Positions 19,935 to 27,832 of a stretch of DNA of 27,912 nt are shown here, one piece after another (position 1 is the first letter of the stretch; each line of letters opens with the position of its first letter). The DNA is from a virus, in the IMG/VR virus record IMGVR_UViG_3300030450_000121, positions 1-27,912 of that record; one strand, written 5' to 3'. The position numbers and the translations under genes are program-made. The notes beneath the pieces were generated by a model, which did not search any database, had not been told where the DNA came from, and saw nothing but the letters and a program-made list of their open reading frames with translations.

Positions 19935-22762
19935 TGAGTACACAATTAATATTATATCCGCAATACTATAAGGGTTATGTAGAAACTGTAACTAATGTTT
20001 ATGGGGCTACTAATGAATATATGGTAGACGCTATAAATTTCAATACTGTTAATGCATCACCTACTTATGAAGATGGAGCAGTTGCAGCAACTTATGTAGT
20101 TAGTACTGCTGTGGCTTATCAGAATGCACAAACTGGAGGGATTGCTCCTAACAGTTGGTATAGAGTTAGAAATATTTTAGGAGGGGCTACTCCTACTTAT
20201 CCGACTGAAATATCAAACGACTTATTTATATATAATACCGCAGGAATATATCAGCACGTTACAGGTTTGACAGGTCAATTTTATGACATAACTATTAATA
20301 TGACGGATGTTGCACCATTAACAGGTAAAACATTAAGAATTTTTCAAATTGCGACCCCTATCCAAACAGGAGTTGGTTCTTATAATCCTGCTTACTGGAT
20401 TGATATACCTGACCCTGGCACTACAGAGGTCGTTCAATTTGTTCCTGTTAGTGCTGACCCTATTATTGGATTCTGGGTAGAGGAGAGTGGAGCAGGAGTT
20501 GCGGTATCTGTTCATATAAATAGTATATCTATAAAAGAATCTTCAACTCCAATTGTTGGAACTACTACTGATATAAGTGATGGGCAAGTTGTTTGTGATT
20601 TATACCAAGAAGAAGATATACCATTGACTTTGAGTGTTGATGACTTTAAAAATGTAGCAGAACAAGTTAAATCATATTCAAAAAACTTTAGTTTACCTGC
20701 AACAAAAAGAAACAATCAAATCTTTAACAATATGTTTGAGATTACAAGATCTATTGATAGAACTTTAATTTTTAATCCTTATGTAAGAACTAGATGTGTA
20801 TTAAAACAAGATGGCTTTATAATATTTGAAGGCTTTTTAAGACTTATAGACGTAAAAGACAAAGAAGGAGAAATAAGCTATAATGTAAATTTATATTCTG
20901 AAGTTGTAACCATAGCAGATGCTTTAAAAGACAGGAAATTTTCAGACTTAAATTTTACTGAGTTAGAACACGATTATACTAGAACGCAAATTAAGAATAG
21001 TTGGAATGATTCAGGAACAGGTATAACTTATCTTAATGCAAGTACGTCAGGCTTTAGAAATGCTTATGATACAGTAAAATATCCTTTTATAAATTGGAAT
21101 CAACAATTCTCCTATGACCACGCTAGTGAGATTCTTAAATTAACTAATCTATCAACAGCTTTCAGACCTTGTATTCAATTAAAGTATTTAATAGATAGAA
21201 TATTTGCAGACACTGAATTTGGATATAGTTCTGAGTTCTTTAATACAGAAGATTTCCAAAAACTGTATATGGATTTTAACTGGGGAAAAGATGTAAGTGC
21301 AAATGATATTTTGCCTATTTTAGGAGTAGCTACATTTCCTATAGAACAAAACCCACCACCTAATACTGTTACGCAAGTATTTGATGGAACTTTTAGAAAT
21401 ATAGATACTTCAGATGCTAATGTGCCTGATGAACAAGGATATAGCAATACATCAGGTTGGACTTCACAATATAATGATGCTGTTTATAGTATAGTAGCTA
21501 AGATTCAAGTTAAAATGGAGATAGGTTCAAGCTATGCAACCTTTCATCACCGTTGGCTTCATACAGAAGCAGCAACAGGAGATACTACTGTTTATGGTGG
21601 TGGAACACATACTTGGACAGCTTCTAGTCCTGTAGCACCTCCTAATTTTACTTCACAAATTATCATTACTATGGCTGTTGGTGATACACTACAATTTCAA
21701 GGTAAAAAGACAGGCGGTACAAATGTTGTAAGGATTGAAAATGCTCCATATCCAGGTTATCCTTTTGCCCCAGTAAATTATTTTTCAACTGTATCTGCTG
21801 ACTTAACAACAGACAATTCACTTTTACAAACCCTAAGAGGTGAAATAGGACAATGGGATTTCTTAAAAGGGATTTTTACTATGTTCAATTTAGTAAGTAT
21901 GCCTGATGAAAATAATCCTAATAACATTAAGATAGAACCGTATAAGGATGTCTTTGTAAATATTACAAATAGTGGCGGAAATACAAATGATTTAACACTA
22001 GCTTCTAGGAGTATTCAGCAAGATTGGACAGAGAAGGTAGATGTATCACAAATGGACTTGAAACCTCTTGCAGACTTAAATAAAAAAACAGTCTTTAAAT
22101 TTGTAGAAGATGAAGATGACTTTGCTTTTAATGTATTTAAACAAGCCCAAAATGGACATCTGTACGGAAGCCTAGAACATGACGCTTCAGGATTTACTAT
22201 ATTAGAGGGTGAAAAGGAAATAATAGCTGAACCTTTTGCAGCTACAGTAGTCAAGCCTGTAGTTTATGGTCTTAATGATTTTATAGTTCCTCAATTGTAT
22301 GCTAAGAATGATGACGGAAGTTGGGGAGGATTTGAGAACTCACCAAGAATATTTTATAACAATGGAATAAAAACTTTACAAAGTGGTCAATATAAACTAA
22401 AAGCTGCAAATGGAGATACAGCAGAAGACTTGAACACATTTTTACAATTTAGTCATTTGTCAGAAGTTCCTAGTGGTTCTTCTACTAATAAGGATTTTGT
22501 ATTTAAAAGCCACCAATTAATGGCAGCAGTAGGAAGTCCACCAACGGACAATTTATATTCTACTTATTGGCAACCTTATTTTAATGAACTTTACCATCCT
22601 GATACAAGAATAATGACTTTAAAAGTAAATCTAACTGCTGCTGATATTAATACTTTTAAATTTACAGATGTTGTAATGATTAAAAACAGGAGTTTTAGAG
22701 TTAATAAAATTGAATACAAACCTAACAGCTTGTCAAAAGTTGAATTTATTTTAATACCATAA
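19934..22762 (+). CDS. Large tail tip/baseplate protein
   Basis: At 942 residues this is the largest protein of the window and probably the tail tip hub. The first 25 residues (LILYPQYYKGYVETV) are separated from the conserved part by a beta-sandwich insert (about 30-210) with the look of a carbohydrate-binding module (SWYRVRNILGG, QFYDITINMTDV, FWVEESGAGVAVSVHINSISI). The conserved part starts near 222 with DLYQEEDIPLTLSVDDFK and VKSYSKNFSLPATKRNNQIF, a block I associate with Bacteroidota phage tip proteins. The inserted domain may bind host surface sugars. The C-terminus (FKFTDVVMIKNRSFRVNKIEY) is beta-rich. It overlaps the following fibre gene by one base. Confidence 0.75.
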   Translation: MSTQLILYPQYYKGYVETVTNVYGATNEYMVDAINFNTVNASPTYEDGAVAATYVVSTAVAYQNAQTGGIAPNSWYRVRNILGGATPTYPTEISNDLFIYNTAGIYQHVTGLTGQFYDITINMTDVAPLTGKTLRIFQIATPIQTGVGSYNPAYWIDIPDPGTTEVVQFVPVSADPIIGFWVEESGAGVAVSVHINSISIKESSTPIVGTTTDISDGQVVCDLYQEEDIPLTLSVDDFKNVAEQVKSYSKNFSLPATKRNNQIFNNMFEITRSIDRTLIFNPYVRTRCVLKQDGFIIFEGFLRLIDVKDKEGEISYNVNLYSEVVTIADALKDRKFSDLNFTELEHDYTRTQIKNSWNDSGTGITYLNASTSGFRNAYDTVKYPFINWNQQFSYDHASEILKLTNLSTAFRPCIQLKYLIDRIFADTEFGYSSEFFNTEDFQKLYMDFNWGKDVSANDILPILGVATFPIEQNPPPNTVTQVFDGTFRNIDTSDANVPDEQGYSNTSGWTSQYNDAVYSIVAKIQVKMEIGSSYATFHHRWLHTEAATGDTTVYGGGTHTWTASSPVAPPNFTSQIIITMAVGDTLQFQGKKTGGTNVVRIENAPYPGYPFAPVNYFSTVSADLTTDNSLLQTLRGEIGQWDFLKGIFTMFNLVSMPDENNPNNIKIEPYKDVFVNITNSGGNTNDLTLASRSIQQDWTEKVDVSQMDLKPLADLNKKTVFKFVEDEDDFAFNVFKQAQNGHLYGSLEHDASGFTILEGEKEIIAEPFAATVVKPVVYGLNDFIVPQLYAKNDDGSWGGFENSPRIFYNNGIKTLQSGQYKLKAANGDTAEDLNTFLQFSHLSEVPSGSSTNKDFVFKSHQLMAAVGSPPTDNLYSTYWQPYFNELYHPDTRIMTLKVNLTAADINTFKFTDVVMIKNRSFRVNKIEYKPNSLSKVEFILIP

Positions 22763-23592
22763 TGGGCTACTTAACAGGATATACAATAAAACCTTATAAT
22801 ATTAATCTTATAGGTGAAGTTTTTTTTACAGATGGAACTAATAATGAAATAAGAGCCAATCAAACTCAATGTGAAGCTTACGGATATACATACGACAGAG
22901 CATCAGGAACTTGTATGGCTTTTAAACAAAATTTCACTTTAGATACAAGATTAAATAATACAAACAATAAGTTTAATGGCGTAGGCAATACGACTCAATT
23001 TGCAACTAATAACGTACAAATTAATGGTACTGACAATACAACTCAGGGTTATAACACTAACTGCTTTATTAGTGGGATAGATAATACAATAGGAAGTAGT
23101 GTAGACAATGCAACAGTTGTAGGTATGAGTGGAACAGCTTTAAGAGAAGGTGAATTTGTTGTAGGTGCAGGAGTTGGGGAAGGGGGTGAAACTATCCAAA
23201 CATCCACTTTCTTTCTAAACAAAGCAACAACAGATGGTTCAACTGTAGCAATGCTTCTTAATGCAGAAAAAGACCGTACTCCAAGCGTTACAGTTATACC
23301 AAGAGATAGTTCTGCTATTATTACCTACACAATAGATATAACAGCTTACAGAACAGGTGGATCTTCAGGTTCAGGAGCAACAGGGGATAGAGCTGTTTTT
23401 AAACTACAAGGAATATTAAAAACCAATACAGCAACAGAAGGTTTAACAACAGTAGCTTCTAGTGGAACAATAACAGGATGGAATGTAGGCAGTAGCTTTT
23501 CAGGAAGCGACTGGTCTATTTCAGTAAGAGGTGCTGCAAGTATGAATATAACTTGGACAGCAAAAGCGAATTTTTACGAAATGAAATTATAA
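22762..23592 (+). CDS. Tail fibre or spike-like protein
   Basis: This 276-residue protein has an N-terminal segment with Cys36 and Cys51 (TQCEAYGYTYDRASGTCMAF), then an Asn/Thr-rich repetitive part (60-115; NNTNNKFNGVGNTTQF, NGTDNTTQGYNTNCFISG, DNTIGSSVDNATVVGM) that looks like rungs of a beta solenoid. The C-terminal domain (AVFKLQGILKT, GTITGWNVGSSFSGSDWSIS, GAASMNITWTAKANFYEMKL) is a beta sandwich typical of fibre tips. It is probably a trimeric receptor-binding fibre. Its C-terminal half, being exposed, is the part most likely to differ between relatives. Confidence 0.7.
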   Translation: MGYLTGYTIKPYNINLIGEVFFTDGTNNEIRANQTQCEAYGYTYDRASGTCMAFKQNFTLDTRLNNTNNKFNGVGNTTQFATNNVQINGTDNTTQGYNTNCFISGIDNTIGSSVDNATVVGMSGTALREGEFVVGAGVGEGGETIQTSTFFLNKATTDGSTVAMLLNAEKDRTPSVTVIPRDSSAIITYTIDITAYRTGGSSGSGATGDRAVFKLQGILKTNTATEGLTTVASSGTITGWNVGSSFSGSDWSISVRGAASMNITWTAKANFYEMKL

Positions 23593-23596
23593 AACA

Positions 23597-24967
23597 ATGG
23601 CAAAGAAAGAGGTATTAGATTTAGAAGTAAAATCAAACATAAAGTCTGTAACAAAAGATACAGAAAAATTAGGAAAAGCAACAGAAGGGGCTAGTAAAGA
23701 CGTAAAAAAACTTTCAGTCAGTTTTGGTAGTTTGTTAAAGGCAACAGGGTTTGTAGCCTTGATAACTAAAGGATTTGAAGTATTGCAAGAAACTTTTAGG
23801 CAAAATCAAAAAGTAGTAGACTTTTTCAACACAACCTTTAGAGCAACTTCTATTGTATTTAATGACTTATTTAAATTCTTAGATAACAACTTTGCAACTA
23901 TACAGGGCTATCTTAAAGGGCTTTTTACTGATCCTATTGGTCAGCTTTATATATTAGGTCAAGCTATACAAAAATATTTTGTAGATAGTTTAGGAGGTGT
24001 TGTAGATTTAATCTCAGCAGTTGGTAAATTATTAGCAGAAATTACAAGTCCAAAAAAATTCTTAGAAAATATGGCTTTAGTGTCTATTGCAGCACAAAAT
24101 GCCTCTAAGGATATATCCACCGAATTTGATAAACTTTCTAGTGGTATAATAGAATATACAAGTGGTATAATAGCTAGCGCAACAGCTATGGTTGAGTTAG
24201 ATAAAGCAGCACAATTAGCGGTTGCTCAAAATCAAAAAATTCTAGAACAAAAAGACAGGGAAGCTGAAATACAAAGACAAATAAGAGATGATGTAACAAA
24301 AACTTTTGCTGAAAGAATAGAAGCTAATAATCAATTAAATACTATTTTAGACGAACAAGAAAAGTTGATGTTAGCAAATGCAGCTATTGTAAAAGAAGCA
24401 GCTAGGGTACAAAAAGAATTAACAGGAAATGATGCTGATAGAATAGCTTTCATACAAGCAGAAGCCGAAGAACTTGGTATATTAGCTCAAATAGAAGGGT
24501 TCAGGTCAGAACAAAAAACAAATGCAATATCTTTACAAGAAGAAGAAAAAGCAGTAGCAATGGAAAATGCACAAGCACAATTAGCAGCATTTTCAGGACT
24601 TGCAGGTGCATTAAGTTCCTTAGCAGGTGATAATAAAGAATTGGCAGCCGCAAGTGCAATCATAGACACTTATGCAGGTGCGACTAAAGCCTTTGCACAA
24701 GGTGGTGTAGCAGGATTTGTTACAGGAGCAGCAATTATAGCAGCAGGACTTGCTAATGTTCAAAAGATATACGCAACAGATATTCCTACAGGAGGTGGCG
24801 GAGGTGGAACAGTATCAGCACAACCCCCTGCACCTCAAATGATGTCAGGTGCTTTTGAATTAACAGGCGGTACAGAACCTCAACCAATTCAGGCTTATGT
24901 CGTAAGTGATGAAATAACAGATAGTCAAAATTCTTTAGAAATAATAAGAAGAAGAGCAACAATATAA
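23597..24967 (+). CDS. Tape measure-like tail protein
   Basis: The 456-residue protein is helical with coiled-coil heptads (residues 205-330; AQNQKILEQKDREAEIQRQ, ERIEANNQLNTILDEQEK) and a hydrophobic Gly/Ala stretch (about 330-400; LAGALSSLAGDNKELAAASAI, FVTGAAIIAAGLANVQKI). It ends with a Gly-rich linker and IQAYVVSDEITDSQ...LEIIRRRATI, a C-terminal signature of tape-measure-type proteins in several phage groups. If it is the tape measure, the length implies a short tail. The order is unusual because it follows the fibre gene, 6.7 kb from the chaperone. A tail-lumen or other internal protein is the alternative. Confidence 0.75.
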   Translation: MAKKEVLDLEVKSNIKSVTKDTEKLGKATEGASKDVKKLSVSFGSLLKATGFVALITKGFEVLQETFRQNQKVVDFFNTTFRATSIVFNDLFKFLDNNFATIQGYLKGLFTDPIGQLYILGQAIQKYFVDSLGGVVDLISAVGKLLAEITSPKKFLENMALVSIAAQNASKDISTEFDKLSSGIIEYTSGIIASATAMVELDKAAQLAVAQNQKILEQKDREAEIQRQIRDDVTKTFAERIEANNQLNTILDEQEKLMLANAAIVKEAARVQKELTGNDADRIAFIQAEAEELGILAQIEGFRSEQKTNAISLQEEEKAVAMENAQAQLAAFSGLAGALSSLAGDNKELAAASAIIDTYAGATKAFAQGGVAGFVTGAAIIAAGLANVQKIYATDIPTGGGGGGTVSAQPPAPQMMSGAFELTGGTEPQPIQAYVVSDEITDSQNSLEIIRRRATI

Positions 24968-24970
24968 AAT

Positions 24971-25000
24971 CAAATAAATACTAACTTAATCTATTATATA
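24971..25000 (+). promoter_or_regulatory. Late promoter element, copy 4
   Basis: CAAATAAATA at 24971-24980 (perfect match to the consensus) and TCTATTATATA at 24990-25000, nine bases apart. It begins three bases after the tape-measure-like stop and precedes ATG 25021 of the protease/coiled-coil unit, leaving a leader of roughly 15-20 bases. Confidence 0.75.
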
Positions 25001-25020
25001 ATATACTAAATACTTTAATT

Positions 25021-25710
25021 ATGCCATGTACTAAATGCGAAGAAGGAAAATACAAATGGGGTAAAACAGGAGAATGTGAATACGACTCCAAAGAAGCCTG
25101 TGAATCAGCTAACTCTAAATACAGCAAAATGAAACCAACACCACTAGGAAAGAAAACGTATGAAGAATACGCTAAAGAATTAAAAGAATATAATTTAAGT
25201 ACACAAAGATTTGATTTTGAAAGCATTAAAACCTTAGATGCTTTGGTGGACAATATTAAAAAAAGAGAAACTGAAGGTACAAAAATAATTAAAGATTATT
25301 TACAAGTAAAAAAGGTGCTAGAAAAAGACAGGAAACTTAAAGAAAAAAAAAGCGATTTGCAATATAAAGAAGTAGGCAAAGTAAAAAAAATAGAAGATGC
25401 TTTTTTTAAAGCTAAAGGTAGATTAGAAGATGCAGAAGAAAAATTAAGAAGAATGAATAATGATTTAGAAGAAACAGAAAAAAGAGTAGAAAGAGTAGAA
25501 AAAGAAGATTTAGGAATAAGAAAAAATATGCAAAAGTTAGCTGATAATTTAGATAAGTTTTTAAATGCTTTTGACAAGCAATTATCAGCATTCAAGAAAA
25601 ATGCTAAAGCATTAGGTGTTGATGTACCTACAAGTAAATATGATAAAATATTTTCAAGTGCTTTTGCTACTAGAAATAAATTAATTAAAGGACAAACAGG
25701 GAATCTATAA
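25021..25710 (+). CDS. Cys-motif coiled-coil protein in head-assembly cluster
   Basis: The 229-residue protein has an N-terminal Cys motif (PCTKCEEGKYKWGKTGECEY, residues 2-21) of the form CxxCxxGKxKWGxxGxC, common at the start of small head-cluster proteins in marine Bacteroidota phages. A short MKPTPLGKKTYEEYAKELKEY follows, then a long charged coiled coil (95-190) and an end module with KKNAKALGVDVPTSKYDKI. The RFDFESIKTLDAL segment and the ALGVD motif recur in the two following genes. A scaffold or internal head role is inferred from the cluster with the protease. Confidence 0.75.
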   Translation: MPCTKCEEGKYKWGKTGECEYDSKEACESANSKYSKMKPTPLGKKTYEEYAKELKEYNLSTQRFDFESIKTLDALVDNIKKRETEGTKIIKDYLQVKKVLEKDRKLKEKKSDLQYKEVGKVKKIEDAFFKAKGRLEDAEEKLRRMNNDLEETEKRVERVEKEDLGIRKNMQKLADNLDKFLNAFDKQLSAFKKNAKALGVDVPTSKYDKIFSSAFATRNKLIKGQTGNL

Positions 25711-25714
25711 AATT

Positions 25715-26617
25715 ATGAAAGAAACTAAAATAGTAGAATTAGTAATAGAAGATAATAACCAAGAGTTAGCTATTGATGCTATCTCTTTAGTATCAGCTCC
25801 TGCAATAGAACAAGACTTTGTTTTCTTTGGAAAAGAGAAAAACAACTTGACATTTGCAAAGATAGATGAAGAAAAACGTATGCTTGTAAGTCCTGCACTT
25901 ATTCCTAACAAACAAATCTTTAGATATGATCCTAACACCGATTCGGACTACTATGTTTACTTTAGTCCTGAAACAGTACGTAAGGCTTCTGAGTTATATT
26001 TAAAACATAACAATCACCACAAAGCTACCTATGAACACCAAGATAGAGTGTCAGGAGTTTTAACAGTTGAGTCTTGGATTAAAGAAGGTGATAGTGATAA
26101 GTCTAAAATGTATGGATTTGATTTACCTAATGGTACTTGGTTTGTAAAAATGAGAATTGAGAATGATGACCTTTGGAATAAAATTAAAGATGGCGAACTT
26201 AAAGGACTTTCAATAGAGGGCTACTTTACTAATAAATTTGAACAAATGCAAAATCAAGAACCAACATCAGAAGAAATAAGAACTGCATTAAAAGAATTGT
26301 TAAGTGTTCAGAAAGTAGAGTTGGGTTTAATTGATGATATTGAAAAGCTACACAAAGAAGCCTCTAAATTAAGTAGTGAAGCAAATGGCTCAGGATTAAG
26401 TGCTGTAAGAAAAGCAATACAAAAAGCAGATAAAGATTTTACTCAATTATCAAGAAAGTCTGAAGATGGAATTGATAAAGCAGAAAAATTTATAAAAGCA
26501 GCTAAGGAGCTTGGAGTAGATGCTAAACAAGTTCAGGGGTATTTGAATAATTTTAAAAGCTGGGAAAATGATGCTGATTATTGGATAAAAGAATTAAATG
26601 CTGACCAATACAACTAA
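25715..26617 (+). CDS. XkdF-like prohead protease with coiled-coil tail
   Basis: This 300-residue protein opens with VIEDNNQELAIDAISLVSAP, the usual start of the XkdF/S78-type phage serine protease, which matures the prohead by cutting scaffold and capsid delta regions. Catalytic candidates are H108 (TYEHQDRVSGV) and S166 (LKGLSIEGYF). RMLVSPALIPNKQIFRYD and TWFVKMRIENDDLWNKIKDGE complete the domain (1-175). Residues 195-300 are extra: KVELGLIDDIEKL, a coiled coil, then KAAKELGVDAKQVQGYLN. That module is shared with both neighbours and could be a built-in scaffold. Four bases separate it from the preceding stop. It is expected to act on the scaffold-like (27143) and capsid (49) proteins. Confidence 0.85.
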   Translation: MKETKIVELVIEDNNQELAIDAISLVSAPAIEQDFVFFGKEKNNLTFAKIDEEKRMLVSPALIPNKQIFRYDPNTDSDYYVYFSPETVRKASELYLKHNNHHKATYEHQDRVSGVLTVESWIKEGDSDKSKMYGFDLPNGTWFVKMRIENDDLWNKIKDGELKGLSIEGYFTNKFEQMQNQEPTSEEIRTALKELLSVQKVELGLIDDIEKLHKEASKLSSEANGSGLSAVRKAIQKADKDFTQLSRKSEDGIDKAEKFIKAAKELGVDAKQVQGYLNNFKSWENDADYWIKELNADQYN

Positions 26618-26629
26618 AAATCAAATAAT

Positions 26630-27079
26630 ATGAAACCAACACCACAACAAATACTAAGTGCTTTAAATAAGATAATAAGTGAAAACAAAACTAAACTTAA
26701 AACTGAAAAGGTAGAGTTGGGTGAAATAGATGATTTACGAAAGTTTATATCTAATGCTGAACAAAAATTAAAAACTGCTAATAATTTTTCAAAATCACAC
26801 CAAAAAGAAACTAAAGGTTATGATACAATATTAGAAAAGCAAGAAGATTTAGAAATTAAAAAAGAAAAATCAGTAAAAGAATTAAATAATATAACTAAAG
26901 CATACCAAAAAATTAAAAAAGAAATCAAAGCAGATTTAACAAAGGCAAAAAAGTCTGCAAAAACAATAACAAAACAATTAAAAGATTTAGGTTTAGATGC
27001 AGGTGTAATGAAAACAGAAAATAACCAAATACAAAAAATACAAGATAAATTAGATGACTTATTTATTGATAAAAACTAA
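26630..27079 (+). CDS. Coiled-coil protein related to the protease C-terminal module
   Basis: This 149-residue protein begins MKPTPQQILSALNKII and has KVELGEIDDLRKF (residues 26-38), a Lys/Glu-rich coiled coil, and KQLKDLGLDAGVMKTENNQI near the C-terminus. It matches the C-terminal half of the XkdF-like protein in order and key residues, so the two probably share a duplicated scaffold-type module. The preceding 17 bases (26612-26628) are identical to those after its own stop (27074-27090), which supports duplication. No enzymatic motif is present. Confidence 0.75.
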   Translation: MKPTPQQILSALNKIISENKTKLKTEKVELGEIDDLRKFISNAEQKLKTANNFSKSHQKETKGYDTILEKQEDLEIKKEKSVKELNNITKAYQKIKKEIKADLTKAKKSAKTITKQLKDLGLDAGVMKTENNQIQKIQDKLDDLFIDKN

Positions 27080-27083
27080 AAAT

Positions 27084-27113
27084 CAAATAAATAAATAACT
27101 ATTCTATTATATA
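27084..27113 (+). promoter_or_regulatory. Late promoter element, copy 5
   Basis: CAAATAAATA at 27084-27093 (perfect) and TCTATTATATA at 27103-27113. It drives the scaffold-like gene at 27143 and, after circular closure, the capsid gene. The leader of about 25-30 bases is A-rich. Confidence 0.75.
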
Positions 27114-27142
27114 ATACAAACTTACTCTAAATAAAAATTACT

Positions 27143-27832
27143 ATGGATTTAAAAGAAAAAATATTAGTTGCTTTAGGACTTGACAAAGAAGTTCAATTAG
27201 GTTGGCAAGGAAAATCAGAAGATGGTACAATTTTTGTATCTACTGCTGAAGAATTAGAATCAGGTGTAGACATTTCTGTTTTAACCGAAGATGGCACTAC
27301 AATCTTATTACCTGTCGGAACTTACAAGACTGATGCAGGTGTTTCTTTCAGAGTTGAAGAAGAAGGTATTGTAGGTGAGGTTATTGAAAGTGAAACTGAA
27401 GAAAAAGAAGAAGCATCTGAGCAAGTAAAAGAAGAAGAAATGGGAGAAGACAGAGGCGAAGATGATGACGAAGCATCAGTTGATGACTGGGAGGGAATGG
27501 AGAAACGCATCAAGAACCTAGAAGATGCAGTATCTGATCTTAAAAGACAAATAGGTGAAAAAGGTGATGTAGAAGAAATGACTGAAGAAGTAACTGAGCC
27601 TGGCACAAATCCAAAAACTATAACCACTAAAGAAGTAGTAGAATTTTCAGCAGAAGAAGAATTAGAAAATCTAAAAGCTGAGAATGAAAAACTTAAAACG
27701 GAATTAGCAGAAACTCCTGCTGATGCACCGATTAACACAAATAAATTTAGTTCAGAAAGACCTGCACTAAGTAGAAAAGAATACAACAAGTTATCTAAGC
27801 AAGAAAGATTTTTACATAACTTAAATAAATAA
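27143..27832 (+). CDS. Acidic scaffold-like protein upstream of capsid
   Basis: The 229-residue protein lies directly before the capsid gene across the contig junction. The N-terminal part holds TAEELESGVDISVLTEDGTTILLPVGTY and DAGVSFRVEEEGIVGEVIE, a small beta domain I recognise from the start of similar Bacteroidota phage proteins. The rest is strongly acidic (EEKEEASEQVKEEEMGEDRG) with two coiled-coil segments (EKRIKNLEDAVSDLKRQ and ELENLKAENEKLKTELAE) and a basic end (SRKEYNKLSKQERFLHNLNK). A scaffold that guides capsid assembly and is removed by the XkdF-like protease is the best fit. Its final bases are repeated at 1-22. Confidence 0.8.
   Translation: MDLKEKILVALGLDKEVQLGWQGKSEDGTIFVSTAEELESGVDISVLTEDGTTILLPVGTYKTDAGVSFRVEEEGIVGEVIESETEEKEEASEQVKEEEMGEDRGEDDDEASVDDWEGMEKRIKNLEDAVSDLKRQIGEKGDVEEMTEEVTEPGTNPKTITTKEVVEFSAEEELENLKAENEKLKTELAETPADAPINTNKFSSERPALSRKEYNKLSKQERFLHNLNK

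Noticed and set aside
27322-27789. Minus-strand open frame opposite the scaffold-like gene (155 codons)
   Set aside because: It mirrors the Glu-rich coding strand as a Ser/Phe-rich string and shows no protein-like pattern.
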